The position numbers were made by a program, and so were the translations under genes. From contig JAJTFU010000042.1 in assembly GCA_021299075.1 (NCBI GenBank), forward strand, positions 1 to 15,471: a stretch of DNA of 15,471 nt, read 5' to 3'. The notes below the pieces were generated by a model that was given only the letters and a program-made list of their open reading frames with translations, was not told the origin of the DNA and made no database searches. The stretch's first letter is position 1. Every line of letters begins with the position of its first letter. Positions 5,903 through 13,997 of this stretch are shown here, piece after piece. Source of the stretch: Novosphingobium sp. (lineage in GTDB: Bacteria; Pseudomonadota; Alphaproteobacteria; Sphingomonadales; Sphingomonadaceae).

Positions 5903-7075
5903 CTAGCGCGGGCCTCCGCCCGCCAGCGCACCATCCGCTGCAGCGAAGTAGCGCTGCACCGCATCCTGTTCACGCGGGCTGAGGTGCGGGTTCCAGGCAT
6001 CGATGATCAGCACGGCGCGGCGCTGATCGCTGTCATTCCAGGCTTCGTGCTCGATCGAATCGTCAAAGGCAAAGGCCTTGCCCTCAACCCATTCGCGGGT
6101 TTCGTTGCCGACGCGAAAGCCGCAGCCGGGCGGCACTTCCAGCGCCAGATGAATGATCGCGCGGGTATTGGTAACCCCGGTGTGCGGCGGGATCTTGCTA
6201 TGCGGGCGCAGCACCGAGAAGAAGGCATTGGGGGCGCGGCCGGGAATGCGCGCCAGCGGCAGCCGATCGAGCACGGCTGCAGTCCTGGGGCAGCGATCGA
6301 GCACGGCCTGGTGCGGCTCGCCATATTCCCAGAGGAAACAGGCTGACCAATCAAGCGAGCCATCCAGCGGGCTCCAGTCATTCTCTGGCGTGCCCTTCTC
6401 GAAGCGGACATAGGGCCGGATCAGGTCACCCGGCGCATCCAGCAGGGCACGCAGTTCGGCCTGGATGTCCGGCGTCGCCGCCTCCAGTTCATCCAGCCAG
6501 GGAAAGTGGCGGCGATCGAAGTACTCGTCTTCCGGCAGGAATGGATAGAACACCCCCGCGCACTGGTTGTGATAGACGCGCCGGCGCCCGAGCGCCTGAT
6601 CGACAAAGGCGCGGACCCGGCGCTCCTCGGTCTCGTCGCGTTCCTCGTCGGCCTTCAGCGCAGCTTCCGCGGCAGTGGCCAGCCTCGCGCGCAGTCCGTC
6701 GCAATAGGTCCGGCCCGCATCAAGCTCGGCCGCCACTTCCGGCGACAGCGGGGGCAGCTGCGCCGCCAATTGTTCAACCCCGTTCCAGGCCACGAGGGCC
6801 TGGGTCTCTTCGCCCAGCCGCTGGTGCAATTGGGCCATGCGCAACTGGGCGACGAAATCGAGCCGGTCGAGCGACAAGGCCTGGTCGAGAGCAGCGCGCT
6901 CACCGGCGGAATCGCCCGCCAGCCGATGGGCATGGGCCAGGTTGCGCCATAGCGGCCCGGCGGCAGGATCGGCTGCCGTGGCGCGCACGAAGGCGGCGAT
7001 CGCGGCAGCGGCATTGCCCTCACGCAGGGCGGTCATACCTTCGGCATTGGCAATCTGGGCAGGGGTCGAAGCCAT
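5903..7075 (-). CDS. TPR protein with C-terminal aspartyl/asparaginyl beta-hydroxylase domain
   Basis: 390 aa from the ATG at 7075 (MASTPAQIANAEG); a TTG at 7099 in the same frame is less likely. The N-terminal part, about 5-130, contains tetratricopeptide-like helices (ALREGNAAAAIAAFVRATA, PLWRNLAHAHRLAG, FVAQLRMAQLHQRLG). A charged helix (139-160) joins this to a C-terminal hydroxylase domain (about 170-385). Residues typical of the AspH family are visible: PPHTG (His298 with Gly300 in place of the acidic ligand), NTRAIIHLAL (Arg305, His309), CGFRVGNE, FDDSIEHEAWN (His343) and RRAVLIIDAWNP. AspH enzymes use Fe(II) and 2-oxoglutarate to hydroxylate Asp or Asn in proteins or peptides. No signal peptide is evident, so it is probably cytoplasmic. 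It is divergent from the sulfotransferase-like gene at 7155. Confidence 0.87.
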   Translation of the reverse strand: MASTPAQIANAEGMTALREGNAAAAIAAFVRATAADPAAGPLWRNLAHAHRLAGDSAGERAALDQALSLDRLDFVAQLRMAQLHQRLGEETQALVAWNGVEQLAAQLPPLSPEVAAELDAGRTYCDGLRARLATAAEAALKADEERDETEERRVRAFVDQALGRRRVYHNQCAGVFYPFLPEDEYFDRRHFPWLDELEAATPDIQAELRALLDAPGDLIRPYVRFEKGTPENDWSPLDGSLDWSACFLWEYGEPHQAVLDRCPRTAAVLDRLPLARIPGRAPNAFFSVLRPHSKIPPHTGVTNTRAIIHLALEVPPGCGFRVGNETREWVEGKAFAFDDSIEHEAWNDSDQRRAVLIIDAWNPHLSPREQDAVQRYFAAADGALAGGGPR

Positions 7076-7154
7076 GGCTGCTAGGCTTAGAAGCGGCAAG
7101 GCTGAGCGGCAAGCGGCAGTTGCGATGCGGCCGCGCGCGCCCTAGACCGAGGGT

Positions 7155-8168
7155 ATGAGCGCCGCCCCCGCCTTTGATCTCGCCGATGCCGAATGGCTGG
7201 CGCACCGCTATGTCGAAGGCGACGATGCCGTCCGCTTCATCCACTTGCCGCGCAGTGAGCATGAGAGCCAGGCTTTCCTGATCGATTCGTTGTTGGGTGC
7301 CCGGCCCACTTCGCCCGACCTGCCGGCTGCGGAACTGCTGGCCCAGCCCCATGGCAAGCTCCATTTCCTGTTCCATTCAGCCTTTTGCGGCTCAACGCTG
7401 CTGACCCGGGCCTTGTCGCTACCCGGCGTGGCCATGGGGCTGAGCGAGCCAACGATCCTGAACGATGTGGTTGGGTTCCGCCGCCGCGGCGCAAGACCAG
7501 CCGCAGTGGCGCGAGCGGCCGACCTCGCCTTGCGCTTGCTGGGCCGCCCGTTCGGGCCGGACGAGGCAGTGATCGTCAAGCCCTCCAACATCCTCAACCC
7601 GTTGGCCGAACTCCTCCTGGCGCTGCAGGGGCAGGGGCAAGCGCTGTTTCTCTATGCTCCGCTTGAGACATTCCTGATCTCGGTGGCGCGCAAGGGCTTG
7701 CACTGCCGGGCCTGGGTGCGCGAACTGCTGGAAGGCTATGTGCAGGATCGGTTCGTCGATCTGGGCTTTGCCCCGGAAGACTATTTCCGCCTGACCGACC
7801 TGCAGGTCGGGGCCGTGGGCTGGCTGGCCCAGCATCAGTATTTCACGGCCTTGTCCGCCAAGTTGGGGTCCAGAATGGCCAGCCTGGATGCCGACTTGCT
7901 GACAACCGAGCCGGAGGCGGCACTTGCCGCAGTCGGCCGGCACTATGGCCTGGCTTTGGATGCCGCCGCCATCGCGGCAGGCCCGGCCTTCCGCCGTAAT
8001 TCGAAAACCGGTGCCGCCTATTCGCCCGAGGCCCGCAGCAGCGACTATGAGGCCGCCCGGGCCGCATATGGCGAGGAGATCGGCATGGTTATGGTCTGGG
8101 CAGAAGCTGTGGCGCGCAATGTCGGGCTGTCCCTGGCCGGCCCCAATCCACTGGCAGTTCAGGCGTAG
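7155..8168 (+). CDS. Sulfotransferase-like P-loop protein
   Basis: 337 aa, no signal peptide. The segment KLHFLFHSAFCGSTLLTRAL (about 68-87) followed by LPGVAMGLSEPTILND resembles the 5'-phosphosulfate binding loop and following helix of sulfotransferase-type P-loop proteins, with FCGST in place of the more usual PRSGT. VIVKPSNILN (about 140-149) and ALFLYAPLETFLISVARKG fit the later strand and 3'-phosphate region. The C-terminal third is Ala-rich and not distinctive. I take it as a divergent member of the sulfotransferase superfamily; a kinase-like P-loop role cannot be excluded. It lies between the hydroxylase and TPR-sulfotransferase genes, and its 3' end overlaps the latter by 10 nt tail to tail. 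Confidence 0.7.
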   Translation: MSAAPAFDLADAEWLAHRYVEGDDAVRFIHLPRSEHESQAFLIDSLLGARPTSPDLPAAELLAQPHGKLHFLFHSAFCGSTLLTRALSLPGVAMGLSEPTILNDVVGFRRRGARPAAVARAADLALRLLGRPFGPDEAVIVKPSNILNPLAELLLALQGQGQALFLYAPLETFLISVARKGLHCRAWVRELLEGYVQDRFVDLGFAPEDYFRLTDLQVGAVGWLAQHQYFTALSAKLGSRMASLDADLLTTEPEAALAAVGRHYGLALDAAAIAAGPAFRRNSKTGAAYSPEARSSDYEAARAAYGEEIGMVMVWAEAVARNVGLSLAGPNPLAVQA

Positions 8169-9661
8169 CCGAACTTTTCGATCCACGGCTGCAGGATCGG
8201 CATGACCGGTTCGAAGTGCCGCGCGAATGGCTCCCACTGACCACGACCGTCATAAAGTCCCCGGCGGACCTGGCTGGCGCTGGCGGTCGCCACGCCCCGG
8301 TCGCGGGCGGTTCGATCGAAACGCCGCAGCGATTCGTCCCACGGTAGGTCGAGGAAGGCGCAGAGCGCGCGGGTCGCTCCGTCAAAGTCGCGGACGAGCG
8401 CGTGGTAATCGACTTCATGAAACGCGAGCGGCAGCCGCGCGCGGGCCAGCTCGATCAAGCGCATCATCGCATCGTAATGCCGGGCGGCCCGCTCAAGGCT
8501 GGTAAATTCTAGCGCCGCGCTAGTCAGGGCAAAGCTGGTGCGAAAGCAGCTCAGGATCACGTCACGCGGATCGCGCCGCATGATCAGCACGCGCGCTTGC
8601 GGGAACAGGCGGGCGATGATCGGCAGGCGCGTGGCCTTTAGCGGATCCATATCGACGAAGGTCTGACCCTGCGGATCGATTCCGGCGGCACGGACCTTGT
8701 CCCAATAGGCCTGGGCCTGCGGTGCCAGAGCGCCAGGTTCAAGCCCGGCCAGCCGGCTGATACCGCCTGGCTCGGCCAGAAAGGCGCGGTCGGCTTCGAC
8801 CAGCGTGGGCCGCTCTTCCAGTGCAACCACGCCGGGCAGCGAGGCCAACACGTTCTCGACGAGCGTGGTGCCAGAGCGGGGATAACCGAGCAGGAAAACA
8901 TGGTGCGCGGCAGCTCCGCTCGGCGGGGGCGGGGCGGGCTGCGTCCAAGCCTGGAGCGGAGCGGTGGCCAGCTCGTCGATCAGGCGCTCGATCAGGTCGC
9001 GGTGCGTTTCACGGCTGCCTGCGGGCAATTCATGAAGCGTGGCAAAACCGGTCTGCGCTTCGCTGTAGGCTGCGAAGGCAGCATCCGCGGCCCCGCACCG
9101 TGCCAGGGCATCGCCATAGGTGGAGAGCAGCTGGATGCGCTCTGACGAAGGCGGTGCAGCCTGTGCTGCCAGAGGCGCGAGCAGGTCGCGGGCAGCGGCG
9201 GCCTGGCCGGATTCGAGCTCGACTGCGGCAAGGGCCGCGGCGGCAATGGCGTTGCCTGGGTCGCTGGCGAGCGCCGCCTGGGCGTGGTGGCGGGCGCGAT
9301 CTGCAGCGCCGTCGCGCGCGGCAAGTCCGGCCAGGCCGGCATGGGCGTGGGGATTGTCCGGTTCGAGCGCCAGCACCTGCTGGTAGCAATCGGCGGCAGC
9401 GGCCATCGATCCGCCGGTATTGAAGATGAAGGCCCGCTCCAGCCAGGCTTCGGCGCAGCGGGGATCAGCCCGCAGCGCCGCATCGCAATGGAGGATCGCG
9501 TCGCGCAGCCGGCCTTGCTGCCTTAGCACTGAGCCCATGCCGACCAGAGCGAGTGGGTCGACTGTCGGTTCGCGCAGCAGCGCGCCGAACAGGGCCTCGG
9601 CGCGGGTGTTGTCGCCGACCGCAAGGGCAGTCCAGGCCTGGTGGAGACGATCGGCGTTCAT
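8159..9661 (-). CDS. TPR-containing sulfotransferase (tyrosylprotein-sulfotransferase-like)
   Basis: 500 aa from the ATG at 9661. Residues about 1-235 form TPR-like repeats (for example DAILHCDAALRADPRCAEAW and DCYQQVLALEPDNPHAHAGL), likely a protein-binding platform. The C-terminal domain, about 253-500, is a sulfotransferase: the 5'-phosphosulfate loop GYPRSGTTLVEN (259-270), the following ALEERPTL (acidic residues near 282-283, where tyrosylprotein sulfotransferases have a catalytic Glu), and the 3'-phosphate motif RRDPRDVILSCF (362-373). PAPS is the expected sulfate donor. The acceptor is unknown; a peptide or protein tyrosine is plausible because of the PRSGTTL...EE pattern. It follows the TonB receptor gene on the same strand after a 115-nt spacer holding a terminator. 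Confidence 0.88.
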   Translation of the reverse strand: MNADRLHQAWTALAVGDNTRAEALFGALLREPTVDPLALVGMGSVLRQQGRLRDAILHCDAALRADPRCAEAWLERAFIFNTGGSMAAAADCYQQVLALEPDNPHAHAGLAGLAARDGAADRARHHAQAALASDPGNAIAAAALAAVELESGQAAAARDLLAPLAAQAAPPSSERIQLLSTYGDALARCGAADAAFAAYSEAQTGFATLHELPAGSRETHRDLIERLIDELATAPLQAWTQPAPPPPSGAAAHHVFLLGYPRSGTTLVENVLASLPGVVALEERPTLVEADRAFLAEPGGISRLAGLEPGALAPQAQAYWDKVRAAGIDPQGQTFVDMDPLKATRLPIIARLFPQARVLIMRRDPRDVILSCFRTSFALTSAALEFTSLERAARHYDAMMRLIELARARLPLAFHEVDYHALVRDFDGATRALCAFLDLPWDESLRRFDRTARDRGVATASASQVRRGLYDGRGQWEPFARHFEPVMPILQPWIEKFGYA

Positions 9662-9714
9662 CGCCAGCGCTTGAAGGGCGGCGGGCAGGCCAAGTCAAGC
9701 CGCGACGTTTGTTC

Positions 9715-9749
9715 AAAAAGAAAGGGGGCGGGCATTGCTGCCCACCCCC
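9715..9749 (-). terminator. Rho-independent terminator of the TonB receptor gene
   Basis: On the minus strand an 11-bp stem (GGGGGTGGGCA with TGCCCGCCCCC, one wobble) closes a GCAA tetraloop and is followed by TTTCTTTTT. It begins 27 nt after the receptor stop codon. It separates the receptor transcript from the sulfotransferase gene, although read-through is possible. Confidence 0.88.
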
Positions 9750-9776
9750 GATCTTTCTCGTTCTGATTCCGAAGAA

Positions 9777-11291
9777 TTAGAACTTGATGCGAGCCGAGAC
9801 CGCGAAGCGGCGACCCAGCGCGTCGTAGGTCGACGGGTAGGTGTTGCCGCTGTTGTACGAGGTCGAACCGATCGAGCTACCGACGACCGGCGGATCCTTG
9901 TCGAACAGGTTCTGGACGGCTGCGGTGAACGTCAGGTTGTCATTGACGTTGAAGCGCAGGGTCAGGTCGAACCAGTCATACGACGGGATCTTGCCGAAAT
10001 CGACAGTATCACCTTCGCGGTAGCCGAAGCCAACCGGGAAGACCCCGGTGAACGCCGGAGCGGTCGCAATCACGTCGAGCGGCTCCTGCTGCATCGCCGA
10101 GATGTGGCGCCACAGGATCGAAGCATCGAACTTGCCGAAGGTGAAAGTGTTACGCCACGACCACTGCCACGCCGGCTGCATCGAGCCGGTGAAGCCGCAG
10201 TTGGCCGAGTAGTAACCGACGCATTCGCGATCCAGCGGGGTAGCGCTGAACACGTTCGCGTTGAAGGTCTGCGAGATCGCATAGTTCAGCACGAAGCCCG
10301 AGCTCCACTTGGCGAAGCCCAGATCGCGCGAGTAGTTCGCGATCAGGTCCACACCTTCGGTGAACAGACGGCCCTGGTTGCTCAGGCCCTGCGGGAGACC
10401 CAGCGTGTTCGCCGGGTCACCGTCGAGGCCGCCCGTCACCGGATTGCGCCCGATGGTGGTGCACGCCGGGTTCGATGCCGATGCAGAAGTCACACCCGGA
10501 TAGGTGGTGACACCGCCGCTGACGGTCCGGTCGCCGAAGCAGCCGAAGATCACGTCACCCGAGGTCGGCGCGCCGATCTGGTCGGTGACGGTGATGTTGT
10601 AGTAGTCGATCGAGAGCGAGAAGCCCGGCAGGAAGCTCGGCTGGAACACCGCGCCAACGGTCCAGGTGGTGGCCTTTTCCGGAGCGAGGTTGATGTTGCC
10701 GCCACCGGTCGAGTTGGCCTGAGCCGCAGTCGGGTTCAGGATCGAGCCGATGGTGCCAACCGGAGCGCCCTGGGCAAGGCAGACCGCGCGGAGCGGCTGA
10801 CCGGCAGCCAGGCCGGGGTTGGTGGCAAGGGTGCCAGCGCAGGGGTCGGTGGCCAGGCTGGTGAGGCCCGTGCTGACCGGCGAGAACAGTTCGCCGATGT
10901 TCGGAGCGCGCACGGCGCGGGCGTAGTTGCCGCGCAGCTTGACGCTGTCAAACGGTTCCCAGCTCAGACCGACCTTGTAGGTCCAGTCGTTGTTGGTACC
11001 ACCACCATCGATCTTCTGGCTCGAGAAGCGGGCACCCGCTTCCAGGGTCAGGCTCTTGAAGCCCGGCTTGTCTTCAAGCAGCGGGGCCACGAGTTCGCCG
11101 TAGCCTTCGTAGACCTTGTAGTTGCCGAAGATGTCCGGAGCCGCACCGCCGGCACCGCCGAGTTCACCCGGGGTCTTGGACAGAATGTCCGAGGCCTGGC
11201 GAGCGGTGTAGTTGCGGTACTCGGCACCCAGCGCGAAGCCGATCGGTTCGCTCGCACCCGGCGAGGTGAAGCCGAGGTCACCCGAGACGGT
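9777..11291 (-). pseudogene. TonB-dependent receptor, C-terminal barrel fragment (frame-shifted from N-terminal part)
   Basis: About 504 codons of outer-membrane beta-barrel, continuing the receptor begun at 12681 but in another frame. The homologous sequence starts at TVSGDLGFTSPGASEPIGFALG (11291) and runs through EYRNYTARQASD, KVYEGYGELVAPLLED, LTLEAGARFSSQ, VKLRGNYARAVRAPNIGELFSP, AVCLAQGAP, PSFLPGFSLSIDYYNI and ends RRFAVSARIKF. The terminal Phe is the usual outer-membrane assembly signal. The frame is open further upstream to 11438, but those codons read Arg/Ser-rich antisense-like protein and are not receptor sequence. No proper start codon or ribosome binding site serves this fragment, so it would not be made as a normal protein unless the frame is restored. 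Confidence 0.85.
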
Positions 11292-12681
11292 TCTTGATCG
11301 CCTGCACCTTGTCGGATTCGCCGTAGGAAGCCGAGAGATCCCAGTCGATCGACGAGGTGATCGCACCGCGCGCACCAACGCGATAGTCGAACACGGTCGA
11401 GGTGTAGTTGCTGATACGCGGACCGACTTCAACCGCACGACGCGACAGGTTGAAGGTGACCGTGCGATAGTTCGGATCGGTCGGGCCAGTCGCGGTTGCC
11501 GCGGCAGCGCACTCAGCCGGGGTGAAGCGCGGGGTGTAGGTACCCGCAGCGCCGATGTTGAATGCGCAGAACTGGTTGCGCAGGGTCGCCGGCATGTAGG
11601 GGTTGTTGAGGTTCATCGTCACCGCACCGCCGAACGAGCCCGAGGGCGCGATGATGGTGTCGATGGTGTTCTTCGAGAACAGCCCGCGGGTGTAGACTTC
11701 CACCGCGTCGCTGACTTCATAGTTCGCCTGGGCGAAGATGTTGTAGCGCTTAAACGGCGTCTGGAAGATGTTGTACGGGTTGAAGTTGAAGAACTGATAG
11801 GTGCTGACCGCAGCGCCGTTCAGCAGCTGGCGGGTACCGCCGTTGCCGGTGCCCAGCGGGTCGATCGTGGTATTCGGCGTGCTGGTGCCGGCGATCAGCG
11901 GACGGGTGCCCGTGATGCGGGCGGGAACGCCCGTGCCCGAACCGCCGAGCGTGCCGGTGTACGAATCGATCCCGAAGACCGAGAAGTCACGGTCGCCCTG
12001 GTAGACCGGGTCCGATTCCTGGTAGCCGACGCTCAGCACGGCGTTACCGCGGCCGTCGTCGAAGTTGGCACCGATGGTCAGGTCGGCACGCATGTAGTTG
12101 CCGTCACCCTGCTGGGTGATCTGCTCACCAAGCGACAGATCGATGCCCGCGAAGTCCTTCTTGGTGACGAAGTTGACGACGCCGGTGATGGCGTCCGCAC
12201 CATAGGTGGTCACGGCCGCACCGGTCAGCGCGTCAACGCGGCTGACGAGGGCAAGCGGGATGTTGTTAAGGTCGACGCGGCCCTGAAGGTCAGCCGGGAC
12301 GATGCGGTTGCCGTCGAGCAGCACGATGTTGCGGTTCGAGCCGAGGCCGCGAAGGTCGACGTAGGACGAACCACCGTTGCCGTTGTTAACGGCCGTACCG
12401 ATGTTCGGGACGATGCCGGGAACTTCACGCAGGACTTCTTCCGCGGTGTTCGACTGCTTGAGTTCGATCGCGTCCGAAGTGGTGACGTTGACCGGGTTGG
12501 CCTGTTCGAGGTTGGGGTTACGGATCAGCGAGCCGGTAACGACGATCGTCTGATCGGCGGTGTCCTCATCGGCGTCCTGCGCGAAGGCAGCGGTCGAAGT
12601 GAGCATGGCGACGGCAGTGCCGGCCACAGCCAGCGACTGCAGGCAGGTCGCGCCCGAAAGCGTTTTCTTGGTGGTTTTCAC
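11278..12681 (-). pseudogene. TonB-dependent receptor, N-terminal part (signal peptide, plug, first barrel strands), truncated by frame disruption
   Basis: 467 codons. The GTG at 12681 is preceded by gaggga about 7 nt upstream and opens a signal peptide (MKTTKKTLSG..., cleavage near AAFA-QD). A TonB-box-like TIVVTG follows, then a complete plug domain: LIRNPNLEQANPVNV, NTAEEVLREVPGIVPNIG, YVDLRGLGSNRNIVLLDGNR, DLNNIPLALVSRVDALTGAA and YGADAITGVVNFVTKKDFAG. Barrel strands start after it, and the reading frame stops at 11278 after SASYGESDKVQAIKN. The next homologous residues are in another frame, about 1-2 nt away. Such receptors take up bound nutrients across the outer membrane using TonB energy; the ligand is not predictable here. 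In relatives I would expect a few dozen more residues between YGES...IKN and TVSGD, so an out-of-frame deletion is likely. Confidence 0.88.
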
Positions 12682-12795
12682 AGGTCAGTCCCTCTGTAGA
12701 TCCCGTGGATTTCCCCACGAGGATTCCTGATCATCCGGTCCCCGGGCAGGGCACAGCCCCCGCCAAGATTGCGGATAGATGAACGGCTCATGGCG

Positions 12796-12831
12796 AAAAG
12801 GCGCGGGCCGGGCAAAGCTTTTTGGCCCGCG
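12796..12831 (-). terminator. Possible terminator or leader hairpin between M23 peptidase and TonB receptor
   Basis: On the minus strand CGCGGGCC pairs perfectly with GGCCCGCG around a 14-nt loop and is followed by CCTTTTCG. It lies about 110 nt after the M23 stop and about 115 nt before the receptor start. It could end the xseA-DUF2093-M23 transcript or be part of the receptor leader. The U-tract is short. Confidence 0.45.
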
Positions 12832-12851
12832 ATCGGCTTTCATTTCAGTAT

Positions 12852-12861
12852 TGTTGCAACA
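12852..12861. repeat. 10-bp palindrome in the receptor upstream region
   Basis: tgttgcaaca is a perfect palindrome about 170 nt upstream of the receptor start, next to an AT-rich stretch (12889-12901, aaataaaattaca) that contrasts with the GC-rich surroundings and may hold a promoter. A regulator site is possible but unproven. Confidence 0.35.
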
Positions 12862-12940
12862 CGGCCACAGGCGCGCGAAACTCGCGAAATAAAATTACAA
12901 ATGCAGCGAATCTGGCGTAATTCTGCTGCCCTCCCAGCCG

Positions 12941-13754
12941 TCAAGCCTTGGGGGCCACCGGCATCGGCGGGACAAAGAGCTCCGCGTCCAGGCGGGACTC
13001 GCGCCACTTAAGGCTCCAGTGGAGGTGCGGTCCGGTCGCCCGGCCGGTCGCGCCGATCCGGCCGATGAACTGGCCCTGGCGCACCACGTCACCCACCCCC
13101 ACTTCCAGCGCCGAACAGTGCAGGAAGGCGCTGTTGAGCCCCATGCCGTGATCGACCATCAGCAGCCGACCTTCCAGCGTGAAGGGGCTGACCGCCGCGA
13201 GCATCACCACGCCGTCGGCCGGGGCGACAAACGGCGTCCCGCTGGTACCGGTGGCGATATCGGTACCCGAATGATAGCTGCCGGGCGTGCCGTTATAGAT
13301 CCGCTGCGAACCGAACCGGCCCGAAAGCCGGCCGGTAGCGGGCCAGATCATCTTCTGCCGCCAGCCCTCACTCGCGCGTTCGATACTGCGGGCGGCGTTG
13401 ATCTGGGCGAGTTCGACCGCGCGGCGACGGGCGAATTCCTCGCTCGGAGCAGCGCCAGGGCGCGGGCCGATCGGGATGTGTTCGATCTTCCAGGCCCGCC
13501 GGGCAATCGGGATTGCATAGTCACCCAGGGTGCCGTCAGCGCTCTCAGCCACCAGTCGCGAGACCGGGCCGGCGTCGCGATCGAAGGCAATCAAAAAGCG
13601 GCCATCGCACCACCCCGCGGGCCCAGCCGCCCTGGATCAGCTGCCCGGCAAGCGCGAATGACTCGGCCCGTTCATCAGCCCGCGCTCGCCACCGGCCGGT
13701 CAGGCCCAGCCCGGCAAGACCGACCGCGCCCAGGATCAGCGTGCGGCGGTCCAT
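12941..13754 (-). pseudogene. M23 (LytM-type) peptidoglycan metallopeptidase, disrupted reading frame
   Basis: The start is the ATG at 13754 (MDRRTLILGAVGLAGLGLTG, signal or anchor helix), 12 nt after the DUF2093 stop. This frame gives sensible protein through LAGQLIQGGWARGVV (to about 13608) and then turns to nonsense. The sense resumes one base over with DGRFLIAFDRDAGPVSRLV and runs to the stop at 12941. The C-terminal peptidase domain is intact: IWPATGRLSGRFGSQRIY, YHSGTDI (zinc His and Asp, H-x3-D), NSAFLHCSAL, and GPHLHW (His-x-His). M23 enzymes cut peptide cross-links in peptidoglycan, in the periplasm. The break lies at 13604-13616, beside a CCCC run. It could be a one-base error or an out-of-frame deletion of some 15-20 codons, since DGRF usually follows a longer strand after GGWxRG. 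Confidence 0.85.
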
Positions 13755-13766
13755 CGCCGCGCCGCC

Positions 13767-13970
13767 TTAGCGCAGGGCCAACAAGTGCCGGGTCGCCACT
13801 TCGGGCGAGGCATAGGGTTCTTGCCGCTCGACGCTCCAGTAACGCAGCGCCTCCAGCACAATCGCTTCACCAGTGGCAGCGCAGACCACGTGCTTGCCAT
13901 GGGTCAGCACGCGGAAGCCGTTGGCCTGGTAGAACAGGGTTGCGGGGCGATCAGAAGATGACATCAACAT
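13767..13970 (-). CDS. DUF2093 family protein
   Basis: 67 aa. The sequence MLMSSSDRPATLFYQANGFRVLTHG, then VCAATGEAIVLEALRYWSVERQEPYASPEVA, matches the small alphaproteobacterial DUF2093 family, whose hallmark is LRYWSVERQE-Y near the C-terminus. The function is unknown and it has no signal peptide or membrane segment. The ATG at 13970 is used; an ATG two codons later is also possible. It lies 27 nt after xseA and 12 nt before the peptidase gene, consistent with an operon. It has one conserved Cys (in VVCAATGE). Confidence 0.85.
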   Translation of the reverse strand: MLMSSSDRPATLFYQANGFRVLTHGKHVVCAATGEAIVLEALRYWSVERQEPYASPEVATRHLLALR

Positions 13971-13997
13971 GGCCGCGATCCTAATCGATTGCCGCGG

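Noticed and set aside
7419..8237. A 272-codon minus-strand frame
   Set aside because: Antisense to the sulfotransferase-like gene; the protein is His/Gln/Gly-rich without motifs.
11278..11295. Programmed ribosomal frameshift joining the two receptor halves
   Set aside because: No classic slippery heptamer is seen at the junction, and this receptor family is not known to me to use frameshifting; a deletion or error is simpler.
9735..11297. A 520-codon open frame on the + strand opposite the TonB receptor
   Set aside because: It is exactly antisense to clear receptor barrel sequence, is rich in Arg, Glu, Val and Gly as expected of the complement of GC-rich coding DNA, and shows no domain or signal.
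11212..12699. A 495-codon open frame on the + strand opposite the receptor plug
   Set aside because: Same reason: antisense of strongly conserved plug-domain codons, with no recognisable family.
13019..13984. A 321-codon + strand frame across the M23 and DUF2093 genes
   Set aside because: Antisense to recognisable peptidase and DUF2093 sequence.
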